From NCBI GenBank assembly GCA_002341165.1, contig DDNL01000020.1, forward strand, positions 1 through 50,814: a DNA stretch of 50,814 bases, in the 5' to 3' direction. The notes below the pieces were generated by a model. That model saw only the letters and a program-made list of their open reading frames with translations, was not told the origin of the DNA and searched no databases. This DNA comes from Shewanellaceae bacterium UBA2521. GTDB lineage: Bacteria > Pseudomonadota > Gammaproteobacteria > Enterobacterales > Shewanellaceae. Made by a program: the position numbers and the translations under genes. Below, piece after piece: positions 36,934 to 45,409 of this stretch. The first letter of the stretch is position 1, and each line of letters starts with the position of its first letter.

Positions 36934-37329
36934 TTAATTATCGGAGTGCGTAATGAAACTTGCATAAGCTTCAGCACTCATCAGGTTTTCCATTTCACTT
37001 AGATCTGTAGGGTTTATACGTAACAACCATCCCGTACCGAAGGCATCGATATTCACTTTATCTGGTGAGTCATCTAATAATTCGTTGTAGGCGATGATTT
37101 CACCAGAAACAGGTGCAAATACTTCACTAACGGCTTTCACGGACTCAGCGATTGCGACATATTCACCGGCACTCACCTGTTCACCAATTTCTCTATGATC
37201 AACAAACACAATATCACCTAAAAGTTCTTGAGCATGTTCAGTAATGCCCATCGTGATATAACCATCTGTCTCTTGCCTCAACCATTCATGACTTTTGGTA
37301 TATTTTAAGTCACTGGGTATACTTTTCAT
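36934..37329 (-). CDS. gcvH: Glycine cleavage system H protein
   Basis: Lipoyl carrier that shuttles the aminomethyl intermediate between P, T and L proteins. It is 131 aa (E. coli 129), with lipoyl lysine Lys65 in AESVKAVSEV. The ATG at 37329 has AAGGA 8 bases upstream; the longer reading overlaps gcvT. It lies 13 bases after gcvT. Confidence 0.98.
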   Translation of the reverse strand: MKSIPSDLKYTKSHEWLRQETDGYITMGITEHAQELLGDIVFVDHREIGEQVSAGEYVAIAESVKAVSEVFAPVSGEIIAYNELLDDSPDKVNIDAFGTGWLLRINPTDLSEMENLMSAEAYASFITHSDN

Positions 37330-37342
37330 TTTGTTTATCCTT

Positions 37343-38449
37343 TTACTCTTTATACTTAAAAACAGACTGACCATTTTTTACAAAATAAGGTGTAGTCAAT
37401 TGTATTTTAATACACTGTTTGCGTATGTTCACATTTCCTTCTGGTTTTATACCTAAAGGGGCGCGTACCAAAGCAATCGCGTGCCCTAAGGTAGGAGAAA
37501 ACGTGCCTGAAGTAATCGTCCCTTCACACGTCTGGCTCTGTTGATCCATAAAAGTTACAGACATACCCGATCGCAAAACACCTTTGTCTTGCATCACTAT
37601 ACCAACCAAACGTTGTGATATTCCCTGTTCTCGAATCAGTTCCAATGCCTCTCGACCTACAAAGCGTCGTTCTGCTGGAGTCCAAGCAACAGTCCAAGAT
37701 AAATTCGCTTCAAGAGGATTCACTTGTTCATCCATATCTTGACCATACAAGTGCATTCCGGCTTCCAAGCGCAATGTATCCCGAGCACCTAAACCACAAG
37801 GTTGAACACCCGCTTCTATGAGTGTTTTCCAAAGAGTAACAATACGATCTTGAGAGACAAAAAGCTCCACGCCTTTTTCTCCTGTGTAACCTGTTGCAGC
37901 TACGAATAAACCCTCTCTATCAAGACAATGAAAAGGTTTAAGTGCACTAATATCTTGCATCGCTGACTTTGAGAATAAGTGGGCTAAAGTGTTGAGGTAT
38001 GCAGGACCTTGTATCGCTAACATAGCAAGGTCGTCACGCAACTTTAAATCAACTTGGTAAGATTGACTATGTTCTTTGATCCAAAATAAGTCTTTATCTT
38101 TTGTAGCGGCATTGAGAACCAAACGGTAAGATAAAGGATGCATATTATAGACAATGAGATCGTCTAAAATACCAGCCTGATCATTGAGCATTAAAGTATA
38201 GCAAGCTTGGCCTCGATCTAATTTCGCAACGTCGTTTGCAAGTATGTATTGTAAAAAGGTTTTTGCATCACTACCTTGTACATCTACGATAGTCATGTGT
38301 GACACATCAAACATACCTACAGCACCTCTTACAGCGCGATGCTCCAGAACTTGCGAGCCGTAGTGCATGGGCATCTGCCAGCCATAAAAATCAACGATAT
38401 GTGCTTGAAGTTGTTCATGCTCATGATGCAGCGGTGTTTTTTTCTCCAT
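37343..38449 (-). CDS. gcvT: Aminomethyltransferase, glycine cleavage T-protein
   Basis: Transfers the aminomethyl carbon from GcvH to tetrahydrofolate with release of ammonia. It is 368 aa (E. coli 364). Conserved parts: GMFDVSHMTIVDV, VYNMHPLSYRLVLNAATKDKD, GYTGEKGVELFV, and GLGARDTLRLEAGMHLYGQD. The ATG at 38449 has AGAAGG 7 bases upstream. A 13-base sequence containing this site is duplicated in tandem just upstream. First gene of gcvTHP; no glycine riboswitch is seen in the leader. Confidence 0.97.
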   Translation of the reverse strand: MEKKTPLHHEHEQLQAHIVDFYGWQMPMHYGSQVLEHRAVRGAVGMFDVSHMTIVDVQGSDAKTFLQYILANDVAKLDRGQACYTLMLNDQAGILDDLIVYNMHPLSYRLVLNAATKDKDLFWIKEHSQSYQVDLKLRDDLAMLAIQGPAYLNTLAHLFSKSAMQDISALKPFHCLDREGLFVAATGYTGEKGVELFVSQDRIVTLWKTLIEAGVQPCGLGARDTLRLEAGMHLYGQDMDEQVNPLEANLSWTVAWTPAERRFVGREALELIREQGISQRLVGIVMQDKGVLRSGMSVTFMDQQSQTCEGTITSGTFSPTLGHAIALVRAPLGIKPEGNVNIRKQCIKIQLTTPYFVKNGQSVFKYKE

Positions 38450-38450
38450 G

Positions 38451-38476
38451 ATTTCACCTTCTAATTTCACCTTCTA
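38451..38476 (-). repeat. Tandem 13-bp duplication containing the gcvT Shine-Dalgarno
   Basis: TAGAAGGTGAAAT occurs twice in a row on the minus strand directly before the gcvT ATG, so two AAGG sites lie 13 bases apart. An alternative GTG (38470) falls in the upstream copy but has no properly spaced site. Confidence 0.7.
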
Positions 38477-38557
38477 TGAGAGTAGAAAAATCCATTTCCA
38501 CACTTTAAAGCTATCTTTGCGTTCAAAGTGAGATACAAAGTGAAATGTAACACAAGC

Positions 38558-38606
38558 GAAAAATAAAAACATGCAAAATTGACCCACGCTGGTGAGCATA
38601 GGTCAA
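38558..38606 (-). terminator. Terminator of the ygfB-ubiH-ubiI transcript
   Basis: On the minus strand TTGACC pairs with GGTCAA (38579-38606, with an inner GCT/AGC pairing in the loop) and is followed by TTTTGCATGTTTTTATTTTTC. It separates the ubiI gene from gcvT, so gcvTHP should have its own promoter in the remaining ~110 bases; I could not assign one with confidence. Confidence 0.7.
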
Positions 38607-38619
38607 AATACTGAGAAAA

Positions 38620-39843
38620 TTAGAGCGAAAAATCTTTGTAGTGAAGCTGGCATAGCTCTGGCAATTCTCCTTTATTGCCCATAGCGTGCAAAAGAAACTG
38701 TTCTTTCATTTCAGGAATATTGTCTAATAAGTTCATACCAATATCTTTGGCCATCTTTTTCAAAGGGCTTACACCCTGATAAAATTGATTAAAGACTTCC
38801 ATTACACCAATCATTTTCACCGCATCGGCTTTACGCCAACGCTCATACTCTCTGAGCATAGGGAGTAAACCAATATCTTTTTTAGCCAAAGTGATACGCC
38901 CTACTTCTTGGGTTAAAGCGGCACTATCGATAAAACCGAGGTTCACACCTTGCCCAGCAAGCGGATGTATCGTATGTGCAGCATCACCAACTAAGACTAA
39001 ACGATGACGCGCAAAATGCCTCGAGTAACGCATTTTCATCACTGATGTATGGCGCTCAGAAATTAAATCACAAGAACCTAAGCGACCATCAAACGCAAGC
39101 GTAAGGTGGCGATTAAAATCTTCTTCAGAACATAATCTCAGTTCTGTTGCCTTTTGATGTGTCGTAGACCAAGAGATAGAACACATATTCGGGTCGGTGA
39201 GAGGAAGAAAAGCTAAAGGACCTTCTTCAAGAAAGGCTTGTCGAGTACAAAACCCATGCGCAAGCTCAGTACGTATAGTAGCCGTAATCGCAACACGCCC
39301 ATGATCCCAAAATGACATAGGAATACGACAACGCTCTCTGACCCAAGATTCAGAACCATCCGCTGCAACCACAAGACGAGCACTTAAATGGCTTAAATCT
39401 TCTAACGTCAGCCAAGCTTCCCGCTCTCCAAAACCAATATTCGTCGCTTTACCGCTGATGAGGGTCACATTGTCAACTTCTAGAATCTTATGTCTTAAAG
39501 CACGTTGTAGCGTCATACTCTCAACAATATGACCAATGGTTTCTTCACCTAATCTTGTGCCATCAAATTTGAGATTGCCTATCCCGCCTTTTTCCCAGAT
39601 ATGCATCGACTGATAAGGACTTAACTTCTGAGTATCTAATAAATTCCAAACGCCTAAACGGGAAAGCATACGTTCACTTGCAGGATTAATCGCACAAAAA
39701 TGTAACGGCGATATCGCAGGTAAAGGTGCCGCTTCGATGACCGCAACAGATAGATTATACTGTGCCAAGCCTAAGGCACTTGACAGACCCACCAAACCGT
39801 CACCAATAATAACGACATCATAAGTATGAGAATAGCTTTTCAT
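38620..39843 (-). CDS. ubiI: FAD-dependent ubiquinone-biosynthesis hydroxylase, UbiI-like
   Basis: 407 aa flavoprotein of the UbiH/UbiF/UbiI/Coq6 family. The FAD fold GDGLVG is at 14-19, the DG motif is in AADGSESWVRE, and the GD motif in GDAAHTIHPLAGQGVNLGF. In E. coli UbiI makes the C5 hydroxylation of the ubiquinone ring. UbiI is assigned rather than UbiF or UbiM by its position after ubiH; sequence alone does not fully separate these paralogues. It lies 11 bases after ubiH. Confidence 0.88.
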   Translation of the reverse strand: MKSYSHTYDVVIIGDGLVGLSSALGLAQYNLSVAVIEAAPLPAISPLHFCAINPASERMLSRLGVWNLLDTQKLSPYQSMHIWEKGGIGNLKFDGTRLGEETIGHIVESMTLQRALRHKILEVDNVTLISGKATNIGFGEREAWLTLEDLSHLSARLVVAADGSESWVRERCRIPMSFWDHGRVAITATIRTELAHGFCTRQAFLEEGPLAFLPLTDPNMCSISWSTTHQKATELRLCSEEDFNRHLTLAFDGRLGSCDLISERHTSVMKMRYSRHFARHRLVLVGDAAHTIHPLAGQGVNLGFIDSAALTQEVGRITLAKKDIGLLPMLREYERWRKADAVKMIGVMEVFNQFYQGVSPLKKMAKDIGMNLLDNIPEMKEQFLLHAMGNKGELPELCQLHYKDFSL

Positions 39844-39854
39844 AGGAACCTCAA

Positions 39855-41042
39855 TTAGTAAACATCTAGTCCCATCGCTTTACGTGCAAAAGATTTCTTC
39901 AATGGCATAAGTACAGAAAGTAAACTTAAACTCATCGATCGGCCTTGCACCAACAATGGGTGGCTATTTGAAAAAACGCGTACCAGTAATTCAGTTACGT
40001 ACTTTATCGTTTTCTTATCTGTTAAGCGCGCTTCAACATAAGCAGAAATCCATTTCATATTACCTAGGTCATCGGCATACTCTGGATGAAGTTGAATTAA
40101 ATCCAACCAAGATGCGATATCTCTTAAGCCTAAATTAAACCCTTGCCCTGCTATAGGGTGAAGTGTCTGTGCTGCATTACCCACAAAAAAACTACGATGG
40201 TAATGAAAACGTGCCATGTGTGTCATATGTAAAGGGTAGGCCACACGTTGGCTCACTGTATCAAAATAACCTAATCGATATCCAAACATATCTTGCAACG
40301 CTTGAAGAAAGTCTTGATCGCTACATTGCATGCGTTGCTGCGCTTGTTCAGGTGTCATCGCCCAGACCATAGACATCTGCCTAGGCTTGCTCATAGGCAA
40401 TAAAGCTAAAGGGCCAAATTCAGTGAAGCGTTCAAACGCACAATGTGCATGAGGTCTTGAAGAGGTTATATTGGCCACCACAGCAGTCTGAGCGAAGTCT
40501 ACACGCTCTGCATGCACACCTAAATGCTGTCTGACTGCAGAGTGCGCTCCATCAGCACCAATCAAAAGCTTACAACATAGCACTTCACCATGATCCAGAT
40601 GTACTTGATGCCCATCGGCTTGACTGTGAATGGCGACGACTTTTGCAGGACAAAACAGCTCGACTGAAGTCTGTGTTAACGCGCGATATAAATCATGGCC
40701 AACGGGCTCCAGTTCAGCAACATATCCCATGACCTCTCTATTAAACTCCTCAGCATGCATAGCCATCATGCCAAGATGTCCCTTGTCAGAAACATGTATT
40801 GTAGAAATCGGGGTCGTGTGAGGTTGAAAAAGCTCCCAAAGCTGCCACTTTTTTAACAGGCTTACACTGCCTGCGTTTAAAGCGACGGTTCTTTTATCAA
40901 ACTGAGAAGATGCATGCCGAGGCTGGTAAGCTTCTACTAAGCCGATAGAACAAGATTGCGCTTGTTTTAATTGAGATAAGGCCAAAGTCAGAACACTGCC
41001 AGTGAGTGCTCCACCAACAATCAATACGTCAAATTGTTTCAT
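39855..41042 (-). CDS. ubiH: FAD-dependent ubiquinone-biosynthesis hydroxylase, UbiH-like
   Basis: 395 aa paralogue of the gene downstream, with GGALTG (residues 10-15) as FAD loop, IGADGAHSAVR, and NAAQTLHPIAGQGFNLGLRD. UbiH hydroxylates C1 of the ring (2-octaprenyl-6-methoxyphenol) under aerobic growth. The assignment rests on family plus the conserved ygfB-(pepP)-ubiH-ubiI order. It lies 17 bases after ygfB; pepP, usually between them, is missing. Confidence 0.9.
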   Translation of the reverse strand: MKQFDVLIVGGALTGSVLTLALSQLKQAQSCSIGLVEAYQPRHASSQFDKRTVALNAGSVSLLKKWQLWELFQPHTTPISTIHVSDKGHLGMMAMHAEEFNREVMGYVAELEPVGHDLYRALTQTSVELFCPAKVVAIHSQADGHQVHLDHGEVLCCKLLIGADGAHSAVRQHLGVHAERVDFAQTAVVANITSSRPHAHCAFERFTEFGPLALLPMSKPRQMSMVWAMTPEQAQQRMQCSDQDFLQALQDMFGYRLGYFDTVSQRVAYPLHMTHMARFHYHRSFFVGNAAQTLHPIAGQGFNLGLRDIASWLDLIQLHPEYADDLGNMKWISAYVEARLTDKKTIKYVTELLVRVFSNSHPLLVQGRSMSLSLLSVLMPLKKSFARKAMGLDVY

Positions 41043-41059
41043 TTGATACCCAATGAAAT

Positions 41060-41638
41060 TTAATGTAATGTTTTTTTCGTCGATGTATCACTAGAAGCTA
41101 AAGTTTGACCAAAGTGGCTGAAACAATTGAGCACAACAACGCACACATATTCTACCAGCTCAATATAAGCACTCTCGGCCTCTACTGATTCTGTATCATC
41201 TGATGTGACTTGTGCTATTGCGGCAATGTCTTCAATCATTTCTTTGATCTCTTCAGGAGCATGATTCAAATCCTGACGCATCATGGCTAATGATGTAAGA
41301 AAAGCTTGCGCCCAAAGAGATAAATCTTCTAATCGTACGGCTAAATCATATTCTTCATCATCCAAAAGAAGTGGCTTAAAGCTAAACTCTTCGTTGACCA
41401 ATTGATGGGTCACCGAGCGATACACTTGAAGTACTACTTCAGCAACGGGCTCTGATAAACTTTCATTATCATTACACAACTCACAGAAAGGTTTTCGCCA
41501 ACTTTTTTCATCTAACGCTAATCCACCCGCAACAAAACCTGCAATAGTCGCTTGCACTTCAATGGGATCGATCACCATCTGTGCATCGTTTAATACTTGC
41601 TCAATACGGTTTAACATAATACTTGCATTTAGTGTCAT
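41060..41638 (-). CDS. ygfB: YgfB/YecA-family protein (UPF0149)
   Basis: 192 aa, acidic, mostly helical, same length as E. coli YgfB and with the same C-terminal ending (KKTLH here, KPTLH in E. coli). Function is poorly known; in Pseudomonas YgfB has been linked to control of ampDh3 and beta-lactam resistance. First gene of the ubi operon and divergent from zapA. The ribosome-binding site is weak (GAG about 8 bases before the ATG). Confidence 0.88.
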   Translation of the reverse strand: MTLNASIMLNRIEQVLNDAQMVIDPIEVQATIAGFVAGGLALDEKSWRKPFCELCNDNESLSEPVAEVVLQVYRSVTHQLVNEEFSFKPLLLDDEEYDLAVRLEDLSLWAQAFLTSLAMMRQDLNHAPEEIKEMIEDIAAIAQVTSDDTESVEAESAYIELVEYVCVVVLNCFSHFGQTLASSDTSTKKTLH

Positions 41639-41764
41639 AAGTGACTCATTGAATTGTATCTAAAATGAATGAATATGCTAACAAAATTTAATGCAATAAT
41701 CCAAGTAAAGCAAAAAGATGTATCGATTTCAGTCTAAAATTTTTTGTAGAATAGGATATTCACC

Positions 41765-41770
41765 TATAAT
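41765..41770 (+). promoter_or_regulatory. Candidate -10 box of zapA
   Basis: Consensus TATAAT 88 bases before the zapA GTG. A T-rich stretch with TTTTGT 17 bases upstream may serve as -35, but it matches poorly. Confidence 0.45.
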
Positions 41771-41857
41771 TTAAGCAATTCGCTTCTTTAACTATTGAAC
41801 TTTGATATGAGGAGCGTTATAGTCGGAAGCATTATAATTAAAACACAGAGGATTGAA

Positions 41858-42187
41858 GTGAATAACGCAATTGATATTGTCTTGCTAGGTCAGTCTTTCA
41901 CCATTAATTGCCCAAAAGGTGAAGAGGCAGCACTGCGTTCTGTTGCAGCCAATTTAGATCAAGTCATGCAAACTGTTCAAAAGCGCACTCAAATCCACCA
42001 TAGAGAACAAATTACAGTTATGGCGGCACTTGAAGTTTGCTATGAGCTCCACAAAGAAAAGCTCAATAACCAACATCAAGAAACTATCTTTGATGAACGT
42101 GTCAGTGCACTACAAAGCATGCTTGAGTCCGCTTTAGAAACAAAAATAAATAAGGCTATATCCAATCAAGAATTGGAAATCGCCTAA
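41858..42187 (+). CDS. zapA: Cell-division protein ZapA
   Basis: Cross-links FtsZ filaments in the Z-ring. It is 109 aa, exactly the E. coli length, if translation starts at the GTG at 41858 (VNNAIDIVLLGQSFTINCP), which has AGAGG 6 bases upstream; the longer ATG reading (21 more codons) has no family match. The globular head is followed by a coiled-coil tail (residues ~55-100). It immediately precedes 6S RNA, the classical zapA-ssrS-fau order. Confidence 0.93.
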   Translation: MNNAIDIVLLGQSFTINCPKGEEAALRSVAANLDQVMQTVQKRTQIHHREQITVMAALEVCYELHKEKLNNQHQETIFDERVSALQSMLESALETKINKAISNQELEIA

Positions 42188-42193
42188 CATCAG

Positions 42194-42378
42194 TTTTCCC
42201 TGGAGTGTTCGTGTATTGGGTTATGTCCCTGTGCCGATGCTTTAAAACTAAGGGTTGACGTTCAACGTCACTGTTGTGCAAACTCGACCCGTATCGAGGA
42301 GCCTGATGTGACTTATGTCGACCCGCCTTGAAACTACGGTTTCAAGGGCTTACGCCCATGGCGGCACTCTGGGGACTT
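42194..42378 (+). ncRNA. ssrS: 6S RNA
   Basis: The position between zapA and fau is the conserved ssrS locus. The ends pair as the long closing stem: TCCCTGGAGTG from 42197 pairs with CACTCTGGGGA up to 42375 (11 bp with G-U pairs). Near the 3' side the hairpin CCTTGAAA...TTTCAAGG and the following GGCTTACGCCC resemble the same part of the E. coli RNA. 6S RNA binds sigma70-RNA polymerase by mimicking an open promoter and is made in stationary phase. The ends are estimated within a few bases. Confidence 0.92.
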
Positions 42379-42382
42379 TCAC

Positions 42383-42976
42383 ATGCATATAAAGCAAAAT
42401 AAAGCTGAACTAAGACAACACATACGTAACACAAGAGCAGCACTGCCCTCCTCAGCAAAACAGCAAGCGCAAGTACAAGCAACAAAACGGCTACTTGAAC
42501 TCCTTAAGCTCCTGCAATCTCAGCGTGTTGCCTTATACCATGCCACAGCTGAAGAATTAGGTACATCTGATCTTATTCAACAACTTTGGGCACAAAATAT
42601 AGCTCTTGCATTGCCACGTATTCATCCATTTACACCAAGACACTTATTGTTTCAAAACTATACACCTAAAACCACAATGATACCGAATAGATTTCATATT
42701 CAAGAGCCTAAGCTCGACAGTCGTGAAGTCATATCACTTGAAACCATAGATACTTTCATTCTACCTTTGGTCGCATTCGATGCTAAAGGCCATCGGCTCG
42801 GTATGGGCGGTGGTTACTATGACTGTACATTAGCCCAACACGCTCTATGGCAACCCGCTCTTATTGGTTTTGCTTTTGATGAACAAGAAGTGAAAACCTT
42901 ACAGCCTGAGCCTTGGGATGTTCGACTCACGCATCTCGTTACGCCTACCAAAACATGTACCTTTGCAACAGTTTAA
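42383..42976 (+). CDS. fau: 5-formyltetrahydrofolate cyclo-ligase
   Basis: Recycles 5-formyl-THF to 5,10-methenyl-THF with ATP. It is 197 aa (E. coli YgfA 182), with the C-terminal nucleotide loop GMGGGYYDCTLA and the DTFILPLVAFDAKGHRLG segment. The only good ribosome-binding site (GGGGA, 7 bases before the ATG) is the 3' arm of the 6S RNA closing stem, so fau is very likely translated from ssrS read-through RNA. Confidence 0.95.
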   Translation: MHIKQNKAELRQHIRNTRAALPSSAKQQAQVQATKRLLELLKLLQSQRVALYHATAEELGTSDLIQQLWAQNIALALPRIHPFTPRHLLFQNYTPKTTMIPNRFHIQEPKLDSREVISLETIDTFILPLVAFDAKGHRLGMGGGYYDCTLAQHALWQPALIGFAFDEQEVKTLQPEPWDVRLTHLVTPTKTCTFATV

Positions 42977-43049
42977 AAAATAGATAAATACAGGTAAAAT
43001 GCCTAATAAACTTATTTTATTATTGTCATTTCACTTTTAGGCTTTTCTT

Positions 43050-43721
43050 ATGAACCAACATAATATGAAACAAGCAGCAGCTACAGCAGCAATCGAATTG
43101 ATTCCACCACAAAGTATTGTGGGTGTCGGCACGGGATCAACTGTGACTTATTTTATTGAAGCTCTTGCAACTATCAAGCCTCATATCGAAGGTGCAGTAT
43201 CGAGCTCACATGCATCAACAAAGCATTTACAGGCTTTAGGTATACCCGTTCTTGAACTGAACGATGTTGCAGAGCTACCTATTTATGTTGACGGCGCTGA
43301 TGAAATCAATCATGACCTTCAGATGATTAAAGGTGGTGGTGGTGCACTCACACGAGAAAAAATTATCGCTGCCGCTGCAAAAGAGTTTGTATGTATTGCA
43401 GATCAAAGTAAGTATGTCTCAAAACTAGGGCAGTTTCCTTTACCTATTGAAGTCATTCCTATGGCGCGCTCTTATGTTGCACGTGAAATCGTCAAGCTCG
43501 GTGGCGATCCTGTTTATCGTTCAGGATTCACAACTGATAATGGTCATCTCATACTAGATATTCATAATTTAAATATCACCCAAGCTATCGAACTAGAGCA
43601 GCGTATCAATCATATCAGTGGTGTCGTCACTTGTGGGCTTTTTGCACAGCGTCCCGCAGATCACCTATTACTTGCCACAGACACAAAGGTAAAGCAACTA
43701 AAGGCTGCTCAAAAAGTATAA
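43050..43721 (+). CDS. rpiA: Ribose-5-phosphate isomerase A
   Basis: Interconverts ribose-5-P and ribulose-5-P. It is 223 aa (E. coli 219). Conserved parts: GVGTGSTVTYFIEAL, VDGADEIN, KGGGGALTREKI, and FPLPIEVIPMARS. AGG lies 8 bases before the ATG. It is 73 bases after fau; in E. coli rpiA is also near ygfA. Confidence 0.97.
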   Translation: MNQHNMKQAAATAAIELIPPQSIVGVGTGSTVTYFIEALATIKPHIEGAVSSSHASTKHLQALGIPVLELNDVAELPIYVDGADEINHDLQMIKGGGGALTREKIIAAAAKEFVCIADQSKYVSKLGQFPLPIEVIPMARSYVAREIVKLGGDPVYRSGFTTDNGHLILDIHNLNITQAIELEQRINHISGVVTCGLFAQRPADHLLLATDTKVKQLKAAQKV

Positions 43722-43773
43722 AATAATCTAGACTAATACATACTACTTTTTCACTCTTTGATGGCTATGGACT

Positions 43774-44358
43774 ATGCATATTAAAAAAATACTTCTTCTG
43801 TCTTGTCTTACTTTCAGTGTATTCAGTTATGCAAGCAATCACTGCGCTCCTATATTTAAAACACAATATAAGAAACTGAACTCTAAAGAGACTCTTGATT
43901 TATGTAAGATGACCGCAGGTAAAGCTGTTTTAATTGTCAATACAGCAAGCTACTGCGGCTTTACAAAGCAGTTTAAGCAACTCCAAGCCATTTATGAAAA
44001 GTATAAAACAAGGAATTTCCTTGTTATTGGCTTTCCATCAGATGATTTTTTTCAAGAAGACAGTAAGCAAGATAAAACAGCACAAGTGTGCTATATCAAC
44101 TACGGTGTAAAGTTTCCGATGACAGAGCCTGTTCCTGTTCGAGGAAACAATGCTATTTCAATCTTTAAAACAGCAGCACTAGAAAGTAAAAGTGCTCCCG
44201 GCTGGAATTTTCATAAATATCTTATTGACAAAAAAGGGAGTGTCGTCGGCTCTTGGTCTGCAAGTACTAAACCCGATGATCCAGATATTATCCAAAGTAT
44301 CGAAAAGCATACACAAGAGACAAAGAAAAAATCAAAGAAAAAGAAAAAGAAATACTAA
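43774..44358 (+). CDS. Exported glutathione-peroxidase-like protein with altered active site and lysine tail
   Basis: 194 aa. A signal peptide (about 1-21, MHIKKILLLSCLTFSVFSYAS) precedes a GPX/thioredoxin-fold domain. The peroxidatic cysteine is Cys61 (NTASYCGFTKQF) and the partner Trp-Asn is WNF at 144-146. The canonical FPCNQF loop is FPSDDF here (87-92), so the active-site Gln is Asp91 and the Cys of that loop is Ser89. The C-terminus is a basic tail with a run of lysines (about 184-193). Peroxide or lipid-peroxide reduction in the periplasm is the family role, but the changed loop makes activity uncertain. The ribosome-binding site is weak. Confidence 0.82.
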   Translation: MHIKKILLLSCLTFSVFSYASNHCAPIFKTQYKKLNSKETLDLCKMTAGKAVLIVNTASYCGFTKQFKQLQAIYEKYKTRNFLVIGFPSDDFFQEDSKQDKTAQVCYINYGVKFPMTEPVPVRGNNAISIFKTAALESKSAPGWNFHKYLIDKKGSVVGSWSASTKPDDPDIIQSIEKHTQETKKKSKKKKKKY

Positions 44359-44445
44359 TCAACTATTTAATAGAAAAGGCCTTGCAAAAACTATAGAACA
44401 AATTAAGATAGCTTTGTATATAAACTTCAAGTGAGAGAATATGTT

Positions 44446-45390
44446 GTGGATCACTCAAAAGCTATCGATGAATTAACTACCTTTGCCGATCTACCTGATC
44501 TAGGCTTTGCCTCTTTAAAGCATCTGGGCCTGATCAAAGTCACAGGCACACAAGCTGTTGATTTTTTACAAGGCCAGTTCACTTGTGATGTCGTCAACTT
44601 AGACCAAAACACATGGTGTTGGGGTGCACACTGTGATGCCAAGGGTAAAATGATCAGTTGTTTTCGTCTATTTAAGCAAGCAGATAAAATTTTTCTACTT
44701 TTACCTCAAAGCCTAATTCGATTGCAGATAGAACACCTAAAAAAGTACGCCGTGTTTCATCAAGTCAACATTGAAGCTTGTGATATCGAGCTACGCGGTA
44801 TTTGTGGTACAGATGCAAGTGCATGGCTTATACAACACTATGATATAACCGGAGAGACTTTGAGTCTTGGTGAACACTATGCCATTTTACATGCCCAAGA
44901 CCGCGCTATCATTATCGATTTTTCTGCATCGTTACCTGAAGTAGAATACAATCTTAATACTCAAATTTGGCAAGGTCTGGAAATCTTAAACGGGTACCCC
45001 CTCTTTGAAGCCGCACACCAAGGGCAATTTGTACCACAAATGCTGAACTTAGACACTTTAGGTGGCATTTGTCTCACCAAAGGTTGCTATATCGGTCAAG
45101 AAACCATTGCTCGTATGACATATCGTGGTGGTAATAAACGTGCGCTCTATGTGTTAACAGGGCAAAGTCAGCACACACATACTATTGGCGATTCAATTGA
45201 AATGCAGCTTGAGAAGGGTTATCGTAAAGCCGGTGAAGTACTGCAAATTTTCCAAAATCAACACCTCTGCCTGCTTACCGCGGTCATGCGCAATGATGTA
45301 GAACATAATATGAAATTTCGTTTTGCACATGAAGACGCAAGCGAGTTAGGTATCCACACTCAGTCCTCACCCAGCTCAAGCACTCTATAA
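44446..45390 (+). CDS. ygfZ: YgfZ/GcvT-fold tetrahydrofolate-dependent iron-sulfur protein factor
   Basis: 314 aa, GcvT-like fold. The signature K-G-C-Y-x-G-Q-E is present as KGCYIGQE in the LDTLGGICLTKGC region, followed by RMTYRGGNKR. In E. coli YgfZ helps assemble or repair Fe-S enzymes such as MiaB and uses folate. No ATG start fits: the GTG at 44446 is chosen because GAGAG lies 8 bases upstream; another GTG at 44431 has no such site. Confidence 0.92.
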   Translation: MDHSKAIDELTTFADLPDLGFASLKHLGLIKVTGTQAVDFLQGQFTCDVVNLDQNTWCWGAHCDAKGKMISCFRLFKQADKIFLLLPQSLIRLQIEHLKKYAVFHQVNIEACDIELRGICGTDASAWLIQHYDITGETLSLGEHYAILHAQDRAIIIDFSASLPEVEYNLNTQIWQGLEILNGYPLFEAAHQGQFVPQMLNLDTLGGICLTKGCYIGQETIARMTYRGGNKRALYVLTGQSQHTHTIGDSIEMQLEKGYRKAGEVLQIFQNQHLCLLTAVMRNDVEHNMKFRFAHEDASELGIHTQSSPSSSTL

Positions 45391-45409
45391 GATATAGGAT
45401 GAGATTGGC

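Noticed and set aside
38450..38578. Glycine riboswitch upstream of gcvT
   Set aside because: The leader is AT-rich and lacks the conserved paired aptamer motifs; only a tandem 13-bp repeat and the ubiI terminator are visible.
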